Source: a virus
DNA: 25,320 nt
Reading direction: 5' to 3' (one strand)
Virus record (IMG/VR): IMGVR_UViG_3300006874_000126
Coordinates: 1-25,320 of that record
A program made the position numbers and the translations under genes. Positions 7,166 to 14,658 of this stretch are shown in pieces; position 1 is the stretch's first letter; every line of letters begins with the position of its first letter. The notes under the pieces were generated by a model that saw only the letters and a list, made by a program, of their open reading frames with translations, ran no database searches and was not told where the DNA came from.

Positions 7166-8811
7166 TGCCTGCGCAAAAGTTTCCCGACTTAAACTCGCAA
7201 TCTACTTCAGCGGAAAGTGTTGTTGAATCCCATATTGCCGGAACTTATTCGTTAGAAAGAATTTCTCTAACACTCAGAAATGGTCAAGAAATATCATTAA
7301 GCGAAACTATGACCAGTTTGATATTATATGAAGACGTATATAATCCCAACATATCAGGATCAATCGAGATTATAGATTTCGTTGGTGGGTTAGAAAAATT
7401 TCAGCTTACTGGTGGAGAAACGATTAAGGTAAAAATTTACAAACCGAATTTGGAAGATATTCTTATAGACCGATCGGATTTGGTGGTTCATTCTATATCA
7501 AAGGGTAGAGTTGTCGCAAACAATTCGATACAATACAGTTTAGATTTTATTTCTTCGTCTGCTATTCGCTCTCAGAAAAAAAGAATATTCAAATCTTGGG
7601 GTAAAGAACGTAGCATATCAAAAATTGTAAAAGATTTGTGTTCGGAAATGAATACTCCGGTTAATATCTCAGACAGCATGCCCACACTGGATAAAACTTT
7701 TATTTGCCCCGGCTATACACCGACGGGAGCGATAAACTTTTTAGCAAAACGTGCGGGCGCAGTGGGTGATTATTTTTTATTTTTTGAAAGAGTTTCGACA
7801 GGAAAAGTTTTTGCTGGTATGTCTAATCTTAGGGCTTTAGCACCAAAGTTATCTGATGGTGACGGAAACAACATATACACAATTATATATCAGCCTTCTA
7901 TTACTTATAACGAAAGTTCGGGTGCTGAAACTAAGTTAAGAGCCGAGACGGTCGAGCCACAAGATAACTTTAATCATATATCGAATATGAGTAAGGGCTT
8001 GTACGAAAGTAAATTGACTAATATTAATATTGCTAGAAGAACATTCCGAACGTATGATTTTAATTATCGCAATCGTCCAAATGATTTTTATATAAATGAT
8101 ATTGTCAATAAGAATAGTATTTTTGGTAGGTTTGAAAGAAACGAAAAGCCCGGCGAGAGATTGTACACTCTAGCAATTAATGATCCAATGAAATCTAAAA
8201 CAGAATGGATAAAATCTGATATGCATGGGTCTCTAATGACAATGGGTATGAGAATTAATGTTACAGTTGATGGAGGAACAAATCAACTAGGCGCAGGAGA
8301 TATTGTTAACTTAATATTGCCTAGTGATTTTGCTAAAACTATAGATCCAAATTCTTCAGATGTTATAGAAAACAATATGTATTCGGGTAAATATTTTGTT
8401 ACTGCTTGCAAGCACATTATCACAAATGAAATATATAGCAAGTATATAGAACTTGCAAGATCTTCTGTAAGAGAAACTTTAGAAAATAATGATAGTTTAA
8501 TAGAAGATACGAGAGTAACTCCGGCTGAAGGATATTTAACTAACGCGACGCTAGAAGTGCGGCAGACAAGAACTACAGAAGATACGAACGCTGGATATTT
8601 ATCTGAAGCATACATAAGTAATTATGCTAGTTATTCTGAACAAGATGGACAATATGTACCCGACAATATACCACAAATAGAATCGCCAACAATTGTTTCC
8701 AACACTGATGCGAATGGAGTTGTGACACAATATGCAATAGACAGCAGAATAAAAACATCTGTAAGAACAGATATTATTAATAATGGTAATTTCGGCGACA
8801 CAGGAAATTGA
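7165..8811 (+). CDS. 27: Baseplate hub protein, gp27-like
   Basis: This 548-aa protein resembles the hub proteins (gp27) of marine T4-like phages, which form the ring under the tube and hold the gp5 spike. The N-terminal part 'SLTLRNGQEISLSETMTSLILYEDVYNPNISGSIEIIDF' (about residues 32-70) is the beta-barrel start common to this group. The next domain has 'SISKIVKDLCSEM' and 'GYTPTGAINFLAKRA' (about 150-195). A later barrel contains 'GAGDIVNLILP' and YFVTACKHIITNEIYSKYIEL. T4 gp27 is 391 aa; the extra length is mostly a polar C-terminal extension from about residue 435. The gp5-like gene starts two bases after the stop. T4 itself has 51, 27, 28, 29, 48 and 54 together, while here the hub gene is split from gp26/gp51 by strand. 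Confidence 0.8.
   Translation: MPAQKFPDLNSQSTSAESVVESHIAGTYSLERISLTLRNGQEISLSETMTSLILYEDVYNPNISGSIEIIDFVGGLEKFQLTGGETIKVKIYKPNLEDILIDRSDLVVHSISKGRVVANNSIQYSLDFISSSAIRSQKKRIFKSWGKERSISKIVKDLCSEMNTPVNISDSMPTLDKTFICPGYTPTGAINFLAKRAGAVGDYFLFFERVSTGKVFAGMSNLRALAPKLSDGDGNNIYTIIYQPSITYNESSGAETKLRAETVEPQDNFNHISNMSKGLYESKLTNINIARRTFRTYDFNYRNRPNDFYINDIVNKNSIFGRFERNEKPGERLYTLAINDPMKSKTEWIKSDMHGSLMTMGMRINVTVDGGTNQLGAGDIVNLILPSDFAKTIDPNSSDVIENNMYSGKYFVTACKHIITNEIYSKYIELARSSVRETLENNDSLIEDTRVTPAEGYLTNATLEVRQTRTTEDTNAGYLSEAYISNYASYSEQDGQYVPDNIPQIESPTIVSNTDANGVVTQYAIDSRIKTSVRTDIINNGNFGDTGN
8802..8806 (+). promoter_or_regulatory. Ribosome binding site that fixes the gp5-like start at 8813
   Basis: AGGAA lies 6 nt before ATG 8813, inside the last codons of the hub gene. 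An upstream in-frame ATG at 8783 has no such site and would add ten residues that do not resemble the family, so 8813 is preferred. Confidence 0.75.
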
Positions 8812-8812
8812 T

Positions 8813-9346
8813 ATGTTTTTAGGTAAAGAAGGCTTCGTTTGGTGGATAGGTGTTGTAGAAGGAAATTTAGATCCTGCATTGCTTGGTAGGGTTCAAGTTA
8901 GAATATTCGGTTATCATAGCGCAAAAGACACTAACGAGATACCGACAGAAGATTTACCTTGGGCCCCCTGTATGTTTTCTGCTAATGTACACGGAGCATA
9001 TGGTAGACCAAATCTTGGAGATTGGGTTGTTGGATTCTTCTTAGATTCACACGAAGCACAAGAGCCTATGGTTATGGGTATATTGCCTGGCAATGTCAAT
9101 TCTGATTTAGGAAGTGATGGGAATAAATGGTCAGTAGAAACAACACCTTCATTTCCATCAGTATACTATTCGGCTAATAATACAACAAACAGAAATGATT
9201 ATATTCATGAATTGGAAGGAAAAGTCAAGCTTCAGATGAGTTCTGATGATGAGAGAATAAGAATTAAAGCCAAATCTATAGAGTTTGAATTAGATGACGG
9301 TAGTGTTATAACAATCAAACAAATTAAAGATGCTTTGGGATTGTAA
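8813..9346 (+). CDS. 5: Minimal baseplate central spike, gp5/gpV-like OB-fold protein without lysozyme
   Basis: This 177-aa protein begins with the OB-fold seen at the N-terminus of T4 gp5 and in P2 gpV: 'FVWWIGVVEGNLDPALLGRVQVRIFGYH', then LPWAPCMF, GRPNLGDWVVGFFLD and 'QEPMVMGILPGNV' (residues about 8-100). The C-terminal part (about 135-177) has short strands, 'EGKVKLQMSSDDERIRIKAKSIEFELDDGSVITI', which may form a short beta-helix needle. T4 gp5 is 575 aa and carries a lysozyme domain; none is present here and no HxH metal-binding tip motif is visible. A separate tip (PAAR) protein or lysin must come from elsewhere if used. The start at 8813 is chosen from the AGGAA site. A 91-nt gap with promoter signals follows. 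Confidence 0.85.
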   Translation: MFLGKEGFVWWIGVVEGNLDPALLGRVQVRIFGYHSAKDTNEIPTEDLPWAPCMFSANVHGAYGRPNLGDWVVGFFLDSHEAQEPMVMGILPGNVNSDLGSDGNKWSVETTPSFPSVYYSANNTTNRNDYIHELEGKVKLQMSSDDERIRIKAKSIEFELDDGSVITIKQIKDALGL

Positions 9347-9357
9347 CAACAAACTGT

Positions 9358-9365
9358 TATAAATA
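9358..9365 (+). promoter_or_regulatory. T4-type late promoter (TATAAATA) before the small histone-like ORF
   Basis: An exact TATAAATA on the plus strand 12 nt after the gp5-like stop predicts a start near 9371 and a leader of about 67 nt, long for this genome. It probably drives the 57-aa ORF, gp25, gp6 and the next gene as one transcript. Confidence 0.75.
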
Positions 9366-9389
9366 CCCTTATGATCAGGCTACACAGTA

Positions 9390-9418
9390 ATAGTAGCACA
9401 ATGTCAAGCGAATGTCAA
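9390..9418 (-). promoter_or_regulatory. Possible leftward sigma70-like promoter (antisense to gp5/gp27)
   Basis: On the minus strand a perfect -35 TTGACA (9418-9413) is followed, after exactly 17 bp, by TACTAT (9395-9390, 4 of 6), preceded by TGC, which fits an extended -10. The second TTGACA arises from an 11-bp spaced repeat of AATGTCAAG (9400-9408, 9411-9419). Predicted start is near 9383. No minus-strand gene follows, so any transcript would be antisense. It may be chance. Confidence 0.3.
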
Positions 9419-9437
9419 GTAAAAATAAGGAAATATT

Positions 9438-9611
9438 ATGACAAATCATGAAATTTTTGTAAATCTTGTTGAAACATATCAAGCAGAAAGAGAAAAATTT
9501 GTAGAAAAGGGTGTAAAAGTGTCTGCTGCTCGAGCAAGAAAGGCATTGTCTGAAATCGCGAAAATATCCAAAGAAATTCGTAAAGAAATACAAGAGATGA
9601 AAGAAGGTAAA
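9438..9611 (+). CDS. Small histone H1-like (Hc1-type) basic protein
   Basis: This 57-aa ORF starts with AAGGAA 5 nt before ATG 9438 and ends in MKRR. It is predicted to be almost all helical: a polar, charged N-terminal helix (residues about 1-24), then 'VSAARARKALSEIAKISKEIRKEI' (about 28-51), which resembles the AA-x-RAR-K repeat-like core of chlamydial Hc1-type histone-like proteins and of similar small proteins in marine phages. Such a basic helix could bind DNA, but a structural or packaging role is equally open. It is the first gene after a late promoter and sits between the spike and gp25 genes, an unusual place for a DNA-binding protein. The start is well supported by the Shine-Dalgarno; the function is inferred from composition. 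Confidence 0.75.
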
Positions 9612-9619
9612 TAATTCTC

Positions 9620-9994
9620 ATGGCAGAACTGTATTCAGATCTATCTTTAAATTTTATTGCTAACCCAAACTCAGGAGAAGTTCGTCCGTTGACAGGGGAG
9701 CGATCCGTTAAGCAAGCACTACAGAATTTACTGAGAACTCCGATAGGAACACGGCCTTATAATCCGAAATACGGAACTCTTATATACGATTACATTTTTA
9801 GTTTGCAGGATGCAGAAACAGAAAGATTGATGATAAAAGATATTGAATATGCTATAAAGCGTTTTGAGCCTAGAGTAGATTTGACTGCTATAGAAGTGAA
9901 TATGTTAGAATATGGTATTGATATAAAAATTGAATACTATGTAAAAGGCATTAATACTCCACAAGAAATAAACACAGTAATTAACAGAGCATAA
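9620..9994 (+). CDS. 25: Baseplate wedge protein gp25
   Basis: This 124-aa protein is a clear gp25/GpW family member (132 aa in T4), also related to TssE of type VI secretion. It is the inner wedge part that forms the core bundle with gp6 and gp53 and contacts the sheath. The region 'SVKQALQNLLRTPIGTRPYNPKYGTLI' (about residues 29-55) and the EPR motif in 'YAIKRFEPRVDLTAIEV' (EPR at about 83-85) are diagnostic. ATG 9620 follows the previous stop by 8 nt; AAGG at the end of the small ORF is 11 nt away, a weak ribosome site, so coupling to the small ORF is likely. One base separates it from gp6. Confidence 0.93.
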   Translation: MAELYSDLSLNFIANPNSGEVRPLTGERSVKQALQNLLRTPIGTRPYNPKYGTLIYDYIFSLQDAETERLMIKDIEYAIKRFEPRVDLTAIEVNMLEYGIDIKIEYYVKGINTPQEINTVINRA

Positions 9995-9995
9995 A

Positions 9996-11819
9996 ATGGC
10001 TAATGACACAAACTTAAGAGTTGATGGATTGGAGTATGGTGATATCCGGAGCAATCTGGTAAATTACCTAAAAGGACAATCTCAATTTTCAGATTACAAT
10101 TTCGATTCTTCAGGTATTTCTAGCCTGTTAGATTTATTGGCATACAACACCTACTATAATAGTTTTTATACCAATATGGCGTCTGCAGAATCTTTTCTCA
10201 GTACAGCACAAAAAAGATCTTCTGTCACTGCGCTTGCAGATTCATTAGGCTATGTTCCAAGATCTGCTACTGCTGCAAATCTTAGCGGAACTTTAACTTT
10301 AGTTCCTACATCATCACCTGCATCTATTACCGTTCCTTATGGAACTCGATTTAAATCTACCTTAGATGGTCAGACATATATTTTTTCAGTTTCTGAGGCT
10401 TTAGTGGTAACTCCAGTATCAGGTGTCTATAGTTTATCGAATGTTATTTTGAAAGAGGGAACTTATACGACTGAAGCTTATGCTTATGATGCATCGGATC
10501 CGACTCGAAAAATTATTATCAATAATGCGAATGCCGACACTTCGACTTTAAATGTTCGAGTTGTAAATTCAGTTTCAGATTCTACTGTTCGTACATTTAC
10601 AGAAGCAACATCCATTATTAATGTAGATGCGACTTCGCAAGTATACTATCTGAAAGAAATCGACGAAGGAAAGTATGAAATTACCTTCGGGTCTGGCTCG
10701 TTAGGGCAATCTCTCGATGATGGAAATATTATTTACTTAAGCTATATTGTAACAAGCGGTGCCTCAGGCAATGGGCTTTTGAATGTTGTATTATCTGACG
10801 CAATTGACGGTGTAGAATCTGCAACATTTACAGCAACAGAATTTTCGGCTGGGGGTGAAGATGCCGAAACAATCGATTCGGTAAAATTCAATGCACCTAA
10901 ATCTTATGCCTCACAAAATCGAGCGGTGACAGCAGAAGATTATTCTGCTCTAGTGTCTCAGCAAGCTAATGTTTCATCAGTATTAGTTTGGGGTGGAGAA
11001 GATAACGATCCTCCCGCATACGGTAAAGTTTTTATTGCTATTCGACCTTCTATTGGTGAGGTATTGACACCTACCGAAAAACAGATCATTATCGATACGG
11101 TAATCAATCCTAAAAAAGTATTAACAGTTTCTACGGAAATTGTAGATCCAGAATATATATATTTGACTTTAAGTATCACTACGACATTTGATCCGGACTT
11201 GACAATATCTACAGACGCCAGTCTTAAAGAAACTATTGCGACAACAGTAAGTAATTATAACGAAAATAATTTAAATAAGTTTTCTCGCTACTTTAGATAT
11301 TCTGAATTATCAAGAGCCATTGACACCTCAGAAAGATCTATTTTGAGTTCGGATTTGACTGTGCGTATGAGGAAAGAGTTTGATGTTCAGCTAAACTCTT
11401 CCGCAAAGTATATTATTAGTTTTTCTAATGCTATTAATAACACAACAGAAAATCGCCCTACTACGCATCCTTATAATACCGGAAATCAAATTTCGTCAAA
11501 CTCGTTTAATTACGGCGGATTCACTAACTGTTTCTTGGAAGACAATGGTGGAGTAATTCGTGTTTTCCGCGTCAACGAAGCGGGTGATGCTATAGGTGTC
11601 GCGCAGAATATCGGATCAATAAATTATGTCACTGGGCAAATTATATTGGACGATTTCCAACCTACCGCAATTGGTGACGGCGGTGTTACACTTAGAATTA
11701 CTGCCGTTCCTCAAAACAAAGACATTTTACCATTAAGAGGTCAAATTGTAGTTATCAACGATACCGACGTTAATGTATCACTAATAAACGACAAAACAAT
11801 TAGCTTAGTGAATCGATAA
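9996..11819 (+). CDS. 6: Baseplate wedge protein gp6 (Baseplate_J-like)
   Basis: This 607-aa protein corresponds to T4 gp6 (660 aa), which dimerises to make the ring of the wedge and holds gp25 and gp53. The N-terminal part 'SLLDLLAYNTYYNSFYTNMASAESFLSTAQKRSSV' (about residues 43-78) and 'ADSLGYVPRSATAA' are typical of this group. The middle holds 'YEITFGSGSLGQSLDDGNIIYLSYIVT' (about 227-253) and the Baseplate_J core 'NRAVTAEDYSALVSQ' with 'YGKVFIAIRP' (about 308-350). The C-terminal third is beta-rich and less typical. The gene follows gp25 by one base, and its stop overlaps the next start (TAATG). No promoter is visible in front; it is likely on the transcript from 9358. Confidence 0.92.
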   Translation: MANDTNLRVDGLEYGDIRSNLVNYLKGQSQFSDYNFDSSGISSLLDLLAYNTYYNSFYTNMASAESFLSTAQKRSSVTALADSLGYVPRSATAANLSGTLTLVPTSSPASITVPYGTRFKSTLDGQTYIFSVSEALVVTPVSGVYSLSNVILKEGTYTTEAYAYDASDPTRKIIINNANADTSTLNVRVVNSVSDSTVRTFTEATSIINVDATSQVYYLKEIDEGKYEITFGSGSLGQSLDDGNIIYLSYIVTSGASGNGLLNVVLSDAIDGVESATFTATEFSAGGEDAETIDSVKFNAPKSYASQNRAVTAEDYSALVSQQANVSSVLVWGGEDNDPPAYGKVFIAIRPSIGEVLTPTEKQIIIDTVINPKKVLTVSTEIVDPEYIYLTLSITTTFDPDLTISTDASLKETIATTVSNYNENNLNKFSRYFRYSELSRAIDTSERSILSSDLTVRMRKEFDVQLNSSAKYIISFSNAINNTTENRPTTHPYNTGNQISSNSFNYGGFTNCFLEDNGGVIRVFRVNEAGDAIGVAQNIGSINYVTGQIILDDFQPTAIGDGGVTLRITAVPQNKDILPLRGQIVVINDTDVNVSLINDKTISLVNR

Positions 11820-14623
11820 TGGCAAACGATGTTACAAATCAGCCGTCGCTTTCTGTAGACACGTTATTACCTCTACTCGATAACGACAATTTTGAAACTT
11901 TCCTGCGGGCGTATTATGAGTGGATGGAATCCACAAAAGTTTCATATGTAAACGCGACAGGAACTTTTGTTGTTGGCGATATTATTACCGGAGCAACCAG
12001 CAATTCTCAAGGAAAGGTAAAGTATGTAGCTTCAGACCATATTGTTTTGGAGATGTATACTAAAAAATCGTTTGATATTGCTGAACTAATTCAAAGCGGT
12101 ACAAATGTTACAGCAACAGTCAGCAAATCTACTGACAATGTTCTTCGCAAAGCAGATCGTTTAATAGAAAGCAAATCCTTCGATGAAGGTTCCGGAGAAT
12201 ACTTTGAGTATCTAAAATCAGAACTCAATAAAGGTATTCCCACTATCACAGAATCTGATCGAAGACTTATCGGTAAGAAAATTAAAGATTTCTATTCTTC
12301 TAAAAGTACAGAGGATGCTTACCGATATTTTTTCAAAGCAGTATTCAACGATGATGTTATTTTTCGTTTTCCGGGCGACGAAATCCTTCGTGTTTCTGAT
12401 GGTAGATTTGAAAAAACTTCAGTACTAAGAGCAAGTACGACATACGATGCCGGTGAAGGCGATGGGCCTCAACCAGTAAATGCATTCTCATTCTTAAACA
12501 AAACAGTTCGCGGTAAGAGTAGTGATGCTGTTGCTAACATCATCGACATTCGCGTCACGTTTTTAGGTGGTGTAGAATTCGCAGAATTTACGTTGTCGCT
12601 TGTGTCTGGAGAGTTTGAGTCTGGCGAAGAAATATTTGCGGTTAGCGACAGCAATTTAATTACAACAATCTACGGATTAGTTTCTGGATTTGACATATCT
12701 GATGGTGGATCAGGATACTCAGTTGGTGATAATATCACTATTTCGGGTGATGGATTTGAAGCATCTGCTTCAGTATCTTCTGTTAACTCTGGCGTCATAG
12801 ACACATTAACGGTAAATCAAGTTGGACATGGATATCAACTAGGAGTTCGAGCGACAGTAAACAACACTAATACTGGCGGAACCGGATTTGCAGTAGAAGT
12901 TACAAAGATAAAAAACACCTACGAAATTGGTGGTTATACTGCGGGAGAAATTGAGGAACTCACGATTATCAATCGAGGCGAAAACTATTTTTCGGCTCCC
13001 ACAATAACACTAGAAGACACTTTAATATCTGCAATCGGTGCGCTGTCGGATAAACTTATTACAATCAACAATGCTGGCGACAATTATGCGGTAGGCGACA
13101 CACTTGTTTTTAGTTCCGGCACAGCAGCAGGGTTAGTTGCTTCAGTATCGCCTAGTGCTTCTACTTCCGAATTTGCTTTCGAAGACGATTTTAATTTATC
13201 TTTAGAGGGTGAATCTGGTATATTGATTAATGACGACCCTCTGGTTGACGGGTTGGGTCCGATTTCTAGAATAGAACTTACAGACTTTGGTACAGGATAT
13301 ACAAATGAAACACTTCCTACTATCAGTAGTATTACAACATCAACAGGATCTAGTGCGACGTTAACTGTAACTGGAATTCAAGGAACTTCTGCTGATATTG
13401 AAGTTGTTGCTGGAGAAACTGGTATAGGTTTGGGTTCTATTCGCGAAATACAAATTGATAACTTTGGTGTGTCTTACACTTCAGCAACAGCAGAAGTTTC
13501 TGGAGGAACTGGGGCAACAATCACACCAACAATAAGTGGTATAGGAATTAGTGCGGGAGAATTTTTAACCACCGACGGTTTGGTTGGCAGAAGAATTATT
13601 CAAGATTCTTTATTCTTCCAAGACTTCTCGTATGTTATTCGCAGCGGGTTAGGATTCAACAGTTACAGATCTATTATTAAAGATGTTCTGCATCCAGCAG
13701 GAACCGAATTCTTCGGTGAGATTTTGATCTCTACTTTGATTTCTGTGGCTTCGAACTTTTCTAGCGTTATTACTCAGCCACGTCCTTCTTCAACAGTTGT
13801 TGTACTGGAAGAAATACTCGCATTTACTCCGAGCACAAGTTCTGCTATCAAGTTGCTGAAACTCTTTACTTCAGCATTTACAGATCCTTCTCCTATTGTA
13901 TCTACAAACAGTTATAATGTGGAGATTGCACTTAAAACAGAAACTCCAATTAGTGCGTCTGTTGGTTTTGCTATGGAAAACGAGATTTCTAGCATAATAT
14001 ATACTGCACCAGAAACTTCTATTGACATCAAGCGAAATATTGTAAAAGAACTCGAGAATCTCGATGTATCTTCTGATTTTGCTAACAACAATTATACCTT
14101 GGACATAGTATCATCTGGAGTAAATATATCTCCAGCGATATCTTTGTTCATAGAATTTCCAACATATAGTCCCACAGAAATTCAAATTTCGAGCACTATA
14201 TATACTTCACCAGAAACACAAATTGTTCTTACAAGAGAACTCAAACAAGAACTTGAAATTGCGGTTCGTATTATAGAACCTCTTGGTTTAGGAACTGGTG
14301 AATTATTTGGAAATCTGGAAATTTCCGTTCTTGCTGCGGATCAGATTTCTACTTACAAAAATAAGAAGTTTTCAGACCCATATGACATACAGAGACCTTT
14401 ATATCGACAGGCTCGTATTTCGGGTACTGTATCAACCTCGGGAAATACTGTAACTGGAACATTAACTAGTTTTGATACAGAATTTACCGTAGGGGAGTAT
14501 ATTATTATAGACACAGAAAAGTTTATTATAACAAATATTAATAGTCCAACAGAACTTACAGTCAATGTTGTTCCGGTAGGAAGTTATTCCGGTGTTCAAG
14601 CATTACGAGAATTTTTGTTATAA
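11819..14623 (+). CDS. Large baseplate/virion structural protein in gp7 position
   Basis: This 934-aa protein lies between gp6 and gp8, where T4 has gp7 (1032 aa). The N-terminus 'FETFLRAYYEWMES' and the later 'DFYSSKSTEDAYRYFFKAVFNDDVIFRFPGDEILRVSDG' resemble structural proteins of cyanophages and related marine phages. Residues about 45-105 form a G-x-F-x-x-G-D-x-I module. Residues about 290-580 carry at least six 'GxGY' beta repeats (SGYSVGD, HGYQLG, ENYFSAP, DNYAVGD, TGYTNE, VSYTSA). Residues about 720-830 contain an imperfect pair (SSIIYTAPET and SSTIYTSPET). The C-terminus (about 863-925) ends in a T-V-T-G-x-x-T-x-F-x-x-x-F-x-x-G module shared with the 2089-aa protein. A gp7-like wedge role is inferred from position; sequence homology to T4 gp7 is not evident. 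Confidence 0.72.
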   Translation: MANDVTNQPSLSVDTLLPLLDNDNFETFLRAYYEWMESTKVSYVNATGTFVVGDIITGATSNSQGKVKYVASDHIVLEMYTKKSFDIAELIQSGTNVTATVSKSTDNVLRKADRLIESKSFDEGSGEYFEYLKSELNKGIPTITESDRRLIGKKIKDFYSSKSTEDAYRYFFKAVFNDDVIFRFPGDEILRVSDGRFEKTSVLRASTTYDAGEGDGPQPVNAFSFLNKTVRGKSSDAVANIIDIRVTFLGGVEFAEFTLSLVSGEFESGEEIFAVSDSNLITTIYGLVSGFDISDGGSGYSVGDNITISGDGFEASASVSSVNSGVIDTLTVNQVGHGYQLGVRATVNNTNTGGTGFAVEVTKIKNTYEIGGYTAGEIEELTIINRGENYFSAPTITLEDTLISAIGALSDKLITINNAGDNYAVGDTLVFSSGTAAGLVASVSPSASTSEFAFEDDFNLSLEGESGILINDDPLVDGLGPISRIELTDFGTGYTNETLPTISSITTSTGSSATLTVTGIQGTSADIEVVAGETGIGLGSIREIQIDNFGVSYTSATAEVSGGTGATITPTISGIGISAGEFLTTDGLVGRRIIQDSLFFQDFSYVIRSGLGFNSYRSIIKDVLHPAGTEFFGEILISTLISVASNFSSVITQPRPSSTVVVLEEILAFTPSTSSAIKLLKLFTSAFTDPSPIVSTNSYNVEIALKTETPISASVGFAMENEISSIIYTAPETSIDIKRNIVKELENLDVSSDFANNNYTLDIVSSGVNISPAISLFIEFPTYSPTEIQISSTIYTSPETQIVLTRELKQELEIAVRIIEPLGLGTGELFGNLEISVLAADQISTYKNKKFSDPYDIQRPLYRQARISGTVSTSGNTVTGTLTSFDTEFTVGEYIIIDTEKFIITNINSPTELTVNVVPVGSYSGVQALREFLL

Positions 14624-14626
14624 ATA
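14619..14626 (+). promoter_or_regulatory. T4-type late promoter (TATAAATA) for gp8
   Basis: An exact TATAAATA overlaps the TAA stop of the preceding gene. Predicted start is near 14632, with a short leader carrying a strong AGGAGAA (14647-14653) 5 nt before ATG 14659. Confidence 0.75.
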
Positions 14627-14658
14627 GAAAATACGAATAAAATTATAGGAGAAATACT

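Noticed and set aside
8783-8812. Earlier in-frame ATG for the gp5-like gene
   Set aside because: It lacks a ribosome site and overlaps the hub gene; AGGAA is correctly placed for ATG 8813 and the OB-fold begins just after it.
9375-9621. Two minus-strand ORFs (9375-9593 and 9436-9621) opposite the small histone-like ORF
   Set aside because: They are rich in Phe, Leu and Cys, as expected from reading a Lys/Glu-rich gene backwards, and have no start signals.
14624-14658. Search for an intrinsic terminator between the 934-aa gene and gp8
   Set aside because: No GC-rich stem followed by a T run is present; the gap holds only a promoter and a ribosome site.
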